A stretch of DNA of 64,000 nucleotides from Hoplostethus atlanticus (lineage: Eukaryota > Chordata > Actinopteri > Trachichthyiformes > Trachichthyidae), in assembly GCA_034670405.1 (NCBI GenBank), contig JAXDDX010000048.1, forward strand, positions 62,001 through 126,000, given 5' to 3'. The notes below the pieces were generated by a model. The model was given only the letters and a program-made list of their open reading frames with translations, ran no database searches and was not told the origin of the DNA. Below, piece after piece: positions 10,931-21,750 of the stretch (its first letter is position 1; every line of letters starts with the position of its first letter). A program made the position numbers and the translations under genes.

Positions 10931-13900
10931 GTTGTCGTTGTAGCTCCACTGTTCGCAAAGTAATGGTGCATTGTGCTCGGAAAAAACGGCGTCCGAATGT
11001 GATATGCGCCGATTCTATTCACTAATGGCGCTGTAGTTGATGTAGTTCCTCTTTAGATGCTTGTAACATTCTGAGACTTGCCATACAAACATGAGTTTGC
11101 TGCGGGCGATTATGTTTTCCCGAGCAGATGCACTGGAACACATTTAGATTGGAAGTTAGGAATACCGACTCGGAATTATCGATTTCCGAGTACAATGGAA
11201 TGCACCATAAGCAACGGCTTGCGGCGCTGCAGTGAGCTGCATTTTGAGACGAGGTAAATGGGAGTGGTTGTTCACCTGGGGGTGGGCATGCTCTGAGAGG
11301 GGTTTGATTATGTTAAGAAGCGCCCGTTATGACGTATAAACGGGCTACTTTCCGAAACGGCCTGTTTTTGCCCCATTTGGACACCGTTTTTGGAAAATGG
11401 AAAATACAGAAAAAGGGGTTGACTTCCAGATTTCACATTTTCTCGGCTACTTAGGTCAATGGTAACATGTGGAACATGTATAAGGGCCAGGAATAAGCCG
11501 TTTTCTATAATATGTCCCCTTTAAGTCTTTCAATGCACTTAAGGTGCATTTATCAAGCTCACACTCTGAGATCAGTGAGAAACCAAGCAAATCACACAGG
11601 AGCTGTTTTCCACTGCCAACTATGTTATTTCACAGAGCCCTGTACAGAAAAAGATTTTCACATTTACATACACACATCAGACTGCATCAAAAAGTACAGT
11701 GCTCTTTCCAGGACTGCAATTTTGAGACCAATGTGTATACTACGTTTAATGCCCACAAAAGTAGAAATCATGAGATGCAGAGCCAGTTGCAATTCAAGCA
11801 TGGAATTGTGACACATATTGTTGAACCTCCCTTAGAGGTTATCCAAACTGAGAATGAGGAAGATGATTTGGGTGTTGATAATGTTTATGACTTGGAGCGT
11901 CAATTGAGCTTGAGCACAATTTGGCTGCCCTTTTCCTTAAAATGCGCACCGTACATATCTGAGACTGCTGTGCAAGATGTAATCCAGCAAATTAATCAGA
12001 TATTTGTCGTGTCAAAGCTTTGCTTTTTTCTGCTATTCTGAGAATACTTAAAAAGCATTGTCCAGATGTTGATATGTCAGTTGCAAGGGTCAGAGAAGAC
12101 TACAGTTAGCTCTTCTATGCAAAGTGAACACAGTCAAAGAGTGTGGATACTCTGAAGTCCTCCATCTGTTACAGCAGATAATTTGGCTGCCCATTCATTG
12201 GCAGGATTCCAAGAGAGCTTTCTAGGTGATAAGAGTTGCCAGGCGGAAATACAAGATAAAGAGGTAAGGTTAGGTCACTTCAATTTGAGAACAAAAGAAG
12301 ACCATGATCAGCAGGTTCAGGAAGTGAAGCAGGACCCTCTCATGGCTAAACAATATGATGTGAAAGCGAGTTGCATCCTGAGTGACAATTCTTTTGTAGT
12401 TGTAGGCTTTCCACCTGATATTCTCCATAATCTGCTGGAAGGCATTAGTTAGTTGTGTCTTTGCCTATAAGATTTGATCAAGAAGTATTTCACACTTGAG
12501 ATATTGAATAGTGCCATTAAGTAATTCCCCTACACATTTTCAGACAAAACAAACCAACCTCAGACAATTCCCAAGACATTCTATTCTAAAAGGGACCATT
12601 GGAGGGAATGGTAATGAACACTGGACCGTGGTCAGACTGCTTCCCCTAATGATAGGTCATTATGTTCCAGGGGCAGATGAAACATGGGAAGTGTTGATGT
12701 GCTTAAAATATGTGCTTGAATTAGCTTTAGCTTCAAGATTTACTGAATAATCCATTCAATATCTGGACTGCAAGGTGTCAGTCCTACTTCAAAAAGCCCA
12801 AATTATAGACTCCATCCAAAGCACCATTACTTGGAGCATTATTCCCAGCTGATAAAGGTCTTCAGACCACTTGTACATGTGTGGACATAATTTCAAGAAT
12901 ATCCCCTTGACTTTGGCTGCTAGACATCAGAACATGATGGCTTACCATTTAGATTCTGCTTTTTTAAGCCAGCTCTAGAAGTGGATAAAGTGAAGAGTGC
13001 CATGACTTCTCCTTTCCCAGACACTGTGCAGCAGGATTTGTTGCTGAAATATGCATCCCAAAGTACATTTCTTGCGGCAAAATCTATCAATATTGATGGT
13101 GTGAAATATGCTGCTGATATGGTAATATCTGTCGGTTCATGTGCAGGCCTTTCAGAATTCAGGAAGATACAACAGATTTTGGTTGTTAATTCAGACATTC
13201 GGTTCATCTGCAGACAAGTGATTGCATGCTATCATGAACATCTCCGAACTTATGAACTCTGAATAAGCAGTGCATTTTCAATTGTAATGGACTTCAATGA
13301 TGTGTAAAAAAAATTATGACGTGAAGGGCAAACTGTTACATCTCTGAACTCTGAAACTGAAACGCTACATTTTGTGCTGAAGGTTTTCTTTTTTTCATAG
13401 AACTATGGACCAGTCATGGCCAGTCAGAGTAATAATTCAAGAAGACGACATTCAAAAGTTAACTTTTTGTGCAAGACCTAATAACGTAGAAGAATGAATT
13501 AGTGAGTTGAAAAAACGTCTGGCGCTGCAGTATGACTTCAGGCTTCACTATCAAGATCCTGATTTCAACAATTGATTTTGCAACATGACAATTATCTGAA
13601 TTGCCTGATCGAGCAACAGTGAAGATTATTTACCTAGAAACTGCCACATCAACTGTCATGACAGCCAATACGACTTCTCCTGGTACATCTGACACAGAAA
13701 TACTGACATCACCACTGACTTAACGTAATCCATGGCCTTCGTCGTTTGATGTGCCATTTTTTTCAGTAGATATTAAATACAGTCTTAGACAGGGAAACCT
13801 TATTTACTTGAGAGATGGCACGTGCATGCAAGTTTAACGGGACATGAAGCATGATATTCTCCAGAAGCTGACTGAGGCGATGTACAAGTTCTTGGCTTAC

Positions 13901-14036
13901 CCACAAGATGAACACTTCAATGCTGATACTAAGGCACTGGTTGATAAGCGTCCTTGCCTCTCTGAACCAGGGTCAACCACTGATTGATATGGATAGAAGA
14001 ATTGCATAAAGTTTAAAATGGGTAATTACCGACTAA

Positions 14037-14140
14037 ACTTCGGCGATGTAGAATGCCAGACGTGTCAGTCAATGGTAATAAGAGAACAAGGCAGAATCCA
14101 AACCGGGAGCCAGCTTGCAAGAACCTGAAGAGACCAAAAA
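14037..14140 (+). repeat. Inverted repeat arm A (part of pseudogene exon)
   Basis: About 104 bases (CGGCGATGTAGAATGCCAG through GAAGAGACCAAAAA) are repeated in inverse orientation at 14713-14611 with roughly 90% identity by eye. The arm lies in the C-terminal region of the pseudogene. Confidence 0.85.
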
Positions 14141-14610
14141 TAAGTGAAACAAACTTCCTGCTGAATCTTTTCCCATGGTCAGGATGCATTAACCCTCGAG
14201 ACCACTAGAAGATTGCTTGAAGATGAATTGAAGAAAAGATCACCAAATGCCACTCTTGTGAACCAGATGATGGACTAAACCTTCTCCTTAAGACGTGGAG
14301 GAACAGTCTTCAGAGCAAGGGATTCAATGCTGGCCAGCCCTGTTCAGAGAAAATCAGGTAAGAACACTACTATAACTAAATTGAAATACATTTCCTGAAG
14401 ATGTGTGTGCTAGCTGAATGCAAAACTGGGAACACATTAGCACAGTATCATTTATATAAACCAAGGTAACCCAGAGATAGTTGAGCTGTGTAGTTCTCCC
14501 ACCCAAATTTGGGGTGTCTGGTACTGTATTTCAGCCCCAGTTTGTTTTGGTGTTTTCAGCACCCTCTGGGGGAGAAATTGGAGCAAATTTGAGTGACATA
14601 CATACCACAT

Positions 14611-14713
14611 TTTTTTGGTCTCTTCAGGTTCTTGCAAACTGGCTCTCGGATTGGATTCTGCCTTGTGCTCGTATTACCATTGACTGACACGTCTGGCATT
14701 CCACATCGCCAAA
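14611..14713 (-). repeat. Inverted repeat arm B (second, inverted copy of the exon fragment)
   Basis: The reverse complement reads GGCGATGTGGAATGCCAGAC through GAAGAGACCAAAAA. It differs from arm A at about ten positions, including GAGAGCCAGTTTGC for GGGAGCCAGCTTGC. Past the shared end the two copies diverge, so arm B is a paralogous exon fragment rather than a simple local inversion. The spacer is about 470 bases. Confidence 0.8.
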
Positions 14714-14859
14714 CTTTTTGTTCCCCCCACATTTTTTGATTTTATACGGCAATAGAATAAAAGAATGTACCTTTCTATAGGATTGCTATAAATAGCATTT
14801 CTGTATTTTTAAATAGTTAACAGTGACTATGACTGTTGCTATGTTGAGCCAATCAGTTT

Positions 14860-15240
14860 TATTTTGTAAATGCCGGATCTCAGTGTAAAGATGCTTCATT
14901 CCAGTATCACACATGATATTTGGGCCCTCTCTGCCCTCTAGGTGGCGCAATTTAGGGCCAATTGGTTTTATGTTGATAATGTCTGATCATCATTCCCTCA
15001 AGTTTTTGTCAAAATCGGGCCACATGTGACGTTTGGGACCTTTTTAGCCTCTGTTGGGTCAATAAGTTTTATTTTCAAATTGCTGGATCTCTGAGTAATG
15101 ATGTATTATTATTCCCCCAAGTTTCGTTAAAAATCAGGCCAGCGATGTCTGAGATATTGTGCGTGCAACATAACAGCTTTTTGGCTTGTAGGTGACGCTA
15201 TATTGAGCCGATCTGTATTTTTATAGATACTTTACTTCCA
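14860..15240. repeat. Degenerate tandem repeat of a fish non-coding repeat family
   Basis: Three loosely similar units recur roughly every 110 bases. Each has a GCCGGATCT / GCTGGATCT motif, an AATGATG or AATGTCTGATCATCATTCCC core, a CAAGTTT.GT.AAAAATC segment and a TAGGTGGCGC / TAGGTGACGC motif. The style (gene-free, GGTGGCGC next to sentences such as CAAGTTTTTGTC) resembles the sequence in the loop of the fold-back element at 55.1-56.1 kb. Confidence 0.5.
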
Positions 15241-16076
15241 CCTGTTTGCAGGGCCATCACCTGGGAACAACCTATTCTTGATGTTTTACCTCTTTGATCC
15301 CAGGCAGGAACCTCTCCCTGCCACCCCCTGCAGTTGTCTTTGGTGGTGTGGGTGTTAGTTGGCTCTTCCGCACCTTGTATCTTTCACTCTGAGCCAAAGC
15401 CACAGGATATATCCATTTTGTTAGACCCAGGATGTCATAGCAATGAGGACTGCTGTCCTGCGATGCCTTCCGGTTCTCCTCGGGGTTGTTGGCAAGGAGT
15501 TCTTCCGATCATGTTTTTAAGTGATAGTTATCTGTATTCGTACCGAGTGAAACTGAAAGTTATTTACTGGTACATTCATTACCTTACAGGGCTCCAGAGT
15601 GTGACCATTTATGACACACACATTTTGTGATAATTTTTAGAGATTTGGAACTTCCAAATATGCTCCCTTTTTCAATCATCATTGTATGAATTTCTCAATT
15701 GTTGATCACTGGGATGGAGAGTATCTGAGGGTGGATGAGATAGACTAAAGTGGGAGGAATGGTTCACACAATTTATGCAGATGAATAGATTACACGTTTT
15801 CATTTGTCCCCCTCACTTAAACATTCAGAGAAAAACAGAAAAATATGTCAATATACAGAAATGGCATGCACTAGGACCTTGCAGAAAAAAGCGGCCACTG
15901 AAAGAGCCCCAAACTTCAGGGCCTGAAAAATGTTGCAATAGATGCTTGTACTGTATGCCAGGATTGTTATGAACATGAATACAGTTGACTATGGCAGAAA
16001 TGTTCTGTTTGGGAAGCGGACTTGAGTTTTGACAAAAGTTTGCAAATACAGGATGTAGCATTTTAAACATAAGATA
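15241..16076. other. Intergenic DNA, nothing recognised
   Basis: Mixed composition with a few open frames of 60-98 codons. None shows a known motif, splice context or codon preference. Confidence 0.5.
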
Positions 16077-16102
16077 CGCACACACACACACACACACACA
16101 CA
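16077..16102. repeat. (CA)n microsatellite
   Basis: About 12 CA units, perfect. Confidence 0.95.
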
Positions 16103-16129
16103 GTAAATGCGATTTAGTTTGGCGTCAGG

Positions 16130-17440
16130 GCCCTGTTGCATCGCCCTCCTCTTAACTCACTTAGCCAGCCGAGTGAGGCAGGGAGCGATCGGGAGTAATC
16201 CCCCAAAACCGCAACAGTCGAGCCAGACGCCAACTATCCATGTGTACCGGTGGGGCACCCAACATACGACCAAGTAGATATCCCACTTTGTCTCTCTCGA
16301 AGGGAGACGCAGTGACAAAATGCAAGCTATGCATTTCTGGATCTAACTCGGTCATTCTAGCCTTATGTGAGACCTTCTATGTGTATAGCCAAGGCACCAG
16401 CTGCGGTGTGGCCATTCCTTGTTGCACAGCTCAACTCAAGCTGGGCCCCGTCCTCTGACTCACGCGTAACGTGGACGTACTCGAGGGACCAGAGGTCCCC
16501 CTGACGGGCACCGCACAAGCGAAGGGACCCTTCGGCAGATAGAATGCCAACAAGGAATATACTATATACACATGAACACAACTATGTGTATAGTGGAGCA
16601 CAAATCGTATGGACACAGCGGTCCCCCAATGCGCAGTAGTAGCTGAAACCAGCGAAAATAGCAGCAACGGTGGGCATAGCGCCCAACGGCGAGCATGCAG
16701 CAAACGTAGCAGCGAACCTGGCAAGCATTCATTCAGCACATTGACAGCATGAGCAAGTTGCTTACATTATGCAAGACATTGCGACCTCCCCAAGACAAGC
16801 ATGTCTTATTGAGAACTGACATGTATGCCTTTTAATGGCTGCTGAGACTTATTTAGTGAAATAAAAGACTGCTTAGCTTATGGATGCCAGTTGAGGGCTG
16901 GGACTGCATTTCCCGGGGTCCTACGGGGCGTGATATCGCTTGGGAGGCCAGTGGGTTGCGCTGCTGATGATGACATCGAGGGGTGGGCGGTCGGATAGGA
17001 CGTAAACGGCGTGTTTGGTTTCTCTGCGAGCGAATCCTGTTGTTATATTGACAATTGCAGATTGGTTTCTGAGAGCGTAGACGGGACTGCAAGGCAACAT
17101 CGATGCCTTCTATAATGCCAGTTACCGGCCCGGTGATTGCCGGACGATTGTGGACGATTCCCGCCAAGCGGACACTCCGACAGGGTTGTAGGGCATCGGC
17201 TAGCCGGTAGCATGACCCCGATAGGATTGCATCATCCTCGGAATCGGAGACGGCGAGTGGCATGGTGACGGCGATAGCTAGTAGGTAATGTGCGAGCTTC
17301 ATTGGCAAGCATAACTGCCGTAGCGAAACACGGTGTGCAGGGTGGCGGCAGCAGAGAGTGTGCAGTGAGAGTGTGGCAGCTTAAATAGACCGCGCAATTA
17401 TGGTGGCTATGCGGGCGCGTCAGCTGACGCATCAGCTGAC
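16130..17440 (-). other. GC-rich, CpG-containing block of unknown origin with promoter-like features
   Basis: This 1.3 kb block is clearly richer in G+C and CpG than its neighbours. On the minus strand a TATA-like TCTATTTAAG (17394-17385) is followed by a C-rich leader and an ATG at 17308. That opens a 151-codon frame starting with a hydrophobic stretch (LAHYLLAIAVTMPLAV). Two more minus frames follow (16581-16363, 16355-16161). None has a recognised domain, and the adjacent frames are shifted relative to each other. An old LTR element is possible. A 12 bp inverted repeat (ACTATATACACAT / ATGTGTATAGT) lies at 16559-16596. Confidence 0.4.
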
Positions 17441-17540
17441 TGCTGTACCCCTCGAGTGTGTTGCCAGAAATAGCTCCGCAGGCTTCGCTCCATATATATA
17501 CATATATCTAAATGCTGACCCTGCTTTATCCCCCAACCAC

Positions 17541-17566
17541 CTCTCACCCACCCACCCACCCACCCG
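17541..17566. repeat. (CCCA)n microsatellite
   Basis: About six ACCC/CCCA units. Confidence 0.85.
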
Positions 17567-18010
17567 GCATGTATTTTTGGGAACAATCCCTGACACCCAC
17601 ACCTTTACATTTTCTGTAAGAGTTAAAAAAAGTATTTAAAGGATTTAGCCTGAGCATTGCTTAGAGCAATACTGAAACACGTTCACAAATGTTTGTAAGT
17701 TTTAATGTGTTCATGTTAAATGATTTAATGCAAGACATACTGAAATAATTGAAATATTAAGTCGAGTAGGAGAAAAATGTGAGCCTGCGAGTATTGCTTG
17801 GACAAACACTTTACAATATTGTAATTGTGTAATTTGCTCTGAATGGCATTCATTTTGTCAATTTTATCAAGTAGATAGAAATTTTGTTGACTGAAGTTGC
17901 TAAAACTAAAGATACTAAAGATAAGTAAAAGTACCCTTACTCATCTTTCTGTCAGAATAACTTGAGTTGTAAATATATAATAAATTGAGTTTATGCAATC
18001 GAATTTGAAG

Positions 18011-18409
18011 TCATGTTTTGCTGTCTTGCATGCTTTGATGAACAATTGCGGCTAATATGGCCAGCCTCATTACAGACTCTAGAGCAAGAGCCTCCTCTTG
18101 GACATAAGTGAAAGAGATGAGTTTTTTTTTAACTTGTATTAATGCTTGCCTAACAGGGCTATCCCTAAATTGGCCTCGTAATAAAATGTCACTCTCTTCT
18201 AGACCAGTATCATCCTTTTGTTTAAGTCTAACAACTTTGATCTCAACACTGCTGCCGGAGTAGCAGGCATATTTTGTATGGTCAAGGATGCTCAGCCCAA
18301 GTATAATCCTGCCGACTACGCCGAGGTCAACAAAGGGCTTCTGTAACTCGGGAATACTTATGGGGAGCCAACCAGAACCATCCAATGAAACACAGGAGTA
18401 AGAGTACAA
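18011..18409 (-). CDS. Orphan open frame, 132 codons, function unknown
   Basis: I do not recognise this protein. The uninterrupted frame reads YSYSCVSLDGSGWLPISIPE near its start, then FVDLGVVGRIILGLSILD, VEIKVVRLKQKDDTGLEES, LLRGQFRDSPVRQALIQVK and LALESVMRLAILAAIVHQS near its end. Its mixed hydrophobic, charged and helical-looking makeup is more protein-like than neighbouring frames. The first codon in the open frame is TTG and no convincing ATG precedes it. It may be an exon or retroelement fragment. It lies directly downstream, in the same orientation, of an LTR-like block ending at about 18388, so a gag-like or internal retroelement frame is one possibility. Confidence 0.3.
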   Translation of the reverse strand: MYSYSCVSLDGSGWLPISIPELQKPFVDLGVVGRIILGLSILDHTKYACYSGSSVEIKVVRLKQKDDTGLEESDILLRGQFRDSPVRQALIQVKKKLISFTYVQEEALALESVMRLAILAAIVHQSMQDSKT

Positions 18410-18980
18410 AACAGGAAGCTTTATTTAGCAATTTTAATTAGTGACAGAATACTAAAAAATCAACCCAGTCCAGAGCCCAGTGTCATTTTCCTGTGCCTTT
18501 GAAGTGTACACTCCAGTAGTCAAAGCAGTTGATCCCGAGTCCCTCCCGGTGTGGGCTGGAGACCGGAGAACTGAAACATACTTAAGGAGACCGGAGACCT
18601 AAAGTATGTTGCAGTTCTACAAAGACTGGAGAGAGAAGAGTCAGCTTGGGTTCACTCAGTCTCCGGTTACTGGGCATAGGGTTTATAGTATTCAATTTTA
18701 AAAGGGGGGCGGGGCACAGACAAAATCCACCAATCCTTTAGGATTATCTGGAAGAGAGGTGAGTCGCAACCTCACCCCTCTGGAAATCCAACGATGCCTC
18801 CTCTCACGTCAAATCAAAACCCGCTGCGTCAGTGCATCTGGTCCGGCCTGGCCTGTCGGTCTCCTGCAGCACTCTGGACAGATCGGGGAGGGGGGACCTG
18901 GAAACACCACTGCAACAGCTTCTTCACTCCAACACGCAACAGCTGCTGACTCGCCTGCTACATTAGACCTTACGCCCAAC
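18388..18980 (-). other. LTR-like regulatory block (tentative)
   Basis: Read on the minus strand, this stretch has the order expected of an LTR. A GC-rich part is followed by an AT-rich TATA-like TTTTAAAATTGAATACTATA (18697-18678) and then about 250 bases. A polyadenylation signal AATAAAG (18425-18419) follows, and finally a CTCCTGTGTTTCA end near 18388. A short repeat (GAGACCGGAGACC / GGAGACCGGAGAAC) occurs at 18555-18600. No second LTR, target duplication or primer-binding site could be shown. A cellular promoter or other repeat is equally possible. Confidence 0.3.
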
Positions 18981-19009
18981 AATCCTGGTCATTTATAGTC
19001 ATGGAATTA

Positions 19010-20490
19010 GCCAGCTATGGGTTCATTTACCTATGACAAAGTGAGAAATCTTTGAAATCTTTCGAAAAAGGGGAATACAATTAGTTCAAATTATACTCAC
19101 ATTTTCGTGCCATCTTTTGTCAACTTTGATGGTCTATTGCGGTGAAAGTTGTAAGGCAGTGAGCATAAATGTTCATAGACTGGCAGTGTGAAAGAAAAGT
19201 GTTGATGGCATCCATCAGGATGTGGTTCTGAATGCCTCAAGGTTAGCAGTAGAATGATGAGTGATGAGTATGAAGACAGTAAGAGAAATTATGATGCATG
19301 TGTATTTCTCACTGATGGGGTATTCTGCATTTTCCACAGGTCATTTGTAGTCAATTGTGGTGGTGGCAGGCAATGATGGGGGTCAAGGAGTGGAAGGAAG
19401 TGTCTGGAGGGAAGACAATAATTGAATATGCTTTCTTAACAAGAGCATGTCAGTGTTTATGAACACAATGACTTAACTGAAGATTACATTTGTGTGCATC
19501 CTTCAACCAATGCTTGCTGAGGATGACATCCACAAGAGCCTTGTGAGCCACAGAGTTTTCCTAGATGAGCTCCTTGTTGCAGAAGTCCTCAATGATGGCA
19601 AGTTCCCACAGCCCAGGAGTGACTGCCACAGTGATGCCAATCCGCAATGCCTTTCAATAGATATCAACAACACAGTTCAAGTTCAGTTAGTCATGTAAAA
19701 AACCACTACATGACTACATGAAATAAAGAAATCTTCAAGTGCTGCTCTAAATGAAAATCTTTGTCACATCAGAAATCAGCCAGATTTAACTGGTTGGGCG
19801 CTAGTGGGACACATTAGCAAAATAAACTAGGAAATCAACAGTAAATGTATTGTTGAAGAGTCTACTCCTTCATAGAGGTAGAAGGAAGATGTGTTATTTA
19901 CCAAATAGCTCTCGCTAGCCTAGAGATAAAGTATTCAAAACATGATTGAATGTTTGGCTCAATTAGCCAACCTTACAGTCAGTGCGTGGCTCCCCCAACA
20001 GTCTCTGCCTTAAGACCGTCTGGGAGCCCACTGGAGCCTTCTTGCTGGCAAAGTCATCAATAAGGTCATCAAAGTCTAATGTTATGGCCAACAGGCTTTA
20101 ATGGACAGCATGGCAAGGCTGATCAACCTTTTGGCTTACTAAAAGCTCTCTCGCCACCAGCAACTGTCACAGTTAGTGTGCAAAACAGTATAAGTGCAAT
20201 GTACACCTTTCCAAAAATGCTCTGCATCTGCACTTTATAAATTGCATTTAACAGACAGATAAAGGACAGATTAGGTGGGAAAGTCGCATTAGGTTGAAGT
20301 GCTTCAAAAATGAAACAGAATTTAAACCTGTAGTGTAAATATGATTTTGGAAAACAACTAAATAATTGGTTGGTTATTTTATATTTATTTTATATTTATT
20401 TGTATATTTCAGACTAACATTACCTAATGTTAATTTCGACTGGATTTGCTTGGAGTATAGAGCAGAAGAGTACGGACTGACACAGTTGGA
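19010..20490. other. Intergenic DNA, nothing firmly recognised
   Basis: AT-leaning, unique-looking DNA. A 68-codon plus-strand frame at 19492-19698 (CILQPMLAEDDIHKSLVSHR) is not recognised. No RNA gene or inverted termini were seen. Confidence 0.5.
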
Positions 20491-20499
20491 GTATGGGGA

Positions 20500-21516
20500 G
20501 TCAGTAGTGTTAGGTAATATCATGCACTGGCTCTTAACAATCCCCTTTGTAGAATAGATAAGAGAAAGTAGGACTGGAAAAAGATGAAAGATATAGGGAA
20601 GCAAGTGGAAAGTTACATAATAAATAATTTCTATGGTTTCCTGTAAACATATACCGATGGATCTAAGGATCCAGTTAAAGAATATGCTGATATATATTTC
20701 AGAATTTGATAAGAGTATTTGCTACAGGTTGTCCAACAAATTATCAATATATTCATCTGAGATGGCAGAAGAAATAGGGTTGTTTTCTGCTCAGACTCAG
20801 CAGCAGCGGTGTATAGTCTTAAATCATTTCAAACAATGAGAGAGGTACTAGGAATTTGTATGTTACTGTGGAGAATTAAAAGACTGGGAATAACTGTTCA
20901 TTCCTGAGTACCAGGACATGCAAGAGTTAAAGGAAATGAGAAAGCTGACAAAATTGCAAAGAAGGCACTCAGAAGAAAGGAGGTGGATATAAAGACACCC
21001 CTTGGTAGAAGTGAGATATATTAGAAGATCAGTGTTGCAGATCAAATGTCAGAATAGATGGGACACAGGCATTAAAGGCAGATATTATTATGAGATTCAA
21101 AAATCCATTAAGGTGGAAAACTACACAATGAAGGACAGATGAGAGGAGATTGTTTAGAGGACATAAAGGTTTAAATTCAACATTATATTTGGCGGGAAAG
21201 AGTATGTCAGATAACTGCCATGTAACAGAGAATATGGAGCATATGCTGATGTATTGCAGCAGATGGACAAGAAATGGACAAGAAAAGTTGTTTAAAAGAA
21301 TTAAGGAGATTGGATGAGGGTGGGAGGTGTGTGAATTGCTGGGGAGAGAGACAGAGATTTGAAAGTACGCCACAGTACACTTTTTTGCTTTATTTGAGAC
21401 ACAGGTTCAGTTTACAGAATTGAATCCATGTAAACCTTGAATCTGTACACTCCGGTACAGTAGGTGGCAGAATGCACCTTAAACGGTGAACTGCCATAAA
21501 ACCGAAAGAAGAAGAA
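20500..21516 (+). mobile_element. Nimb/I-clade LINE, 5'-truncated (RNase H domain and 3' UTR)
   Basis: About 20650-20740 reads YTDGSKDPV and ISEFDKSICYRLSNKLSIYS then EMAEEIG, the start of the RNase H domain that I-group LINEs carry after RT. About 20870-20960 reads LLWRIKRLGITVHSWVPGHA and RVKGNEKADKIAKKALRRKE, the WVPGHxGVxGNExAD block with the last catalytic Asp. A degraded C-terminal Cys/His region follows (CIAADGQE). The 3' end has AACTGCCATAAAACCGAAAG and the GAAGAAGAAG tail at 21507-21516. Frameshifts and stops make it a relic. Confidence 0.75.
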
Positions 21517-21689
21517 GTACATTAGCAGTAATGACGTTAGTTGTTAACTTGTGGTAGTGGGTTATTATTGGTGATTTTATTTTATGCTTCATTTTTATAT
21601 TTTCATTGCATCACACTCATGCCTGGTAAGCATGTAACTAGCGCTCATATATTTTTCACGTTGTAATTATAACTGTTTCTTCAAGAGAC
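21517..21689. other. Short AT-rich upstream DNA
   Basis: Between the LINE tail and the probable SUB1 promoter. No element recognised. Confidence 0.4.
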
Positions 21690-21750
21690 TCCAGTTCCCA
21701 CAGTCCCTCACAAGCGCACCAAACACGTCTTGTTCCGGCCGGAAGTGAAC
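21690..21750 (+). promoter_or_regulatory. Probable SUB1 core promoter with ETS-type site
   Basis: A local G+C rise contains CCGGCCGGAAGTGAAC (about 21735-21750). The CCGGAAGTG at 21739-21747 is a consensus ETS/GABP element common in TATA-less housekeeping promoters. A splice donor follows about 45 bases later. SUB1 is the only plus-strand gene downstream in the window. No transcript evidence is available. Confidence 0.45.

Larger units (their letters stand above)
9022..11520 (-). mobile_element. TTAA-target DNA transposon (Kolobok- or piggyBac-like), 2.5 kb
   Basis: The element begins AGGGGGGGTATTTTACTCG at 9022 and ends ATAATATGTCCCCT at 11520, so the termini are inverted (AGGGG...CCCCT). 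It is flanked by TTAA at 9018-9021 and 11521-11524. Removing it and one TTAA joins the host frame as TGC ACA TTT AAG TCT TTC (C-T-F-K-S-F) inside a zinc finger, so the insertion point is exact. The minus strand carries a THAP-like start (10930-10745). A hairpin with arms TTGGCC.CCTCAC / GTGAGG.GGCCAA sits at 9211-9250. The superfamily is inferred from TTAA, the AGGGG ends and the THAP-like domain (Kolobok favoured). Confidence 0.75.
8876..14363 (+). pseudogene. Decayed multi-exon gene: C2H2 fingers, central domain, PB1-like C-terminal region
   Basis: The gene starts at an intact acceptor (tttgcag ends at 8875) and ends at an intact donor (AATCAG|GTAAGA, 14363/14364). Exon pieces read LLKHYRLKHGGYTRTSRL and CLHKECRCTF (8935-9020), then after an insertion SFNALKVHLSSSH (11525-11565), VQCSFQDCNFETNVYTTF (about 11696-11750), PPDILHNLLEGIS (12413-12452), GTIGGNGNEHWTVVRLLPLM (12591-12650), a KHHYLEHYSQLIKVFRPLV block (12820-12880) and KYAADMVISVGSCAGLSEF (13105-13160). 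A second intron ends at ttcatag (about 13400) before VRVIIQEDDIQKLTF, a PB1-like start, and WPALFRENQ at the end. Multiple stops and frameshifts show it is dead. I recall this architecture from multicopy fish loci described as SAMD3-like or uncharacterised, but cannot confirm the name. Confidence 0.7.
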
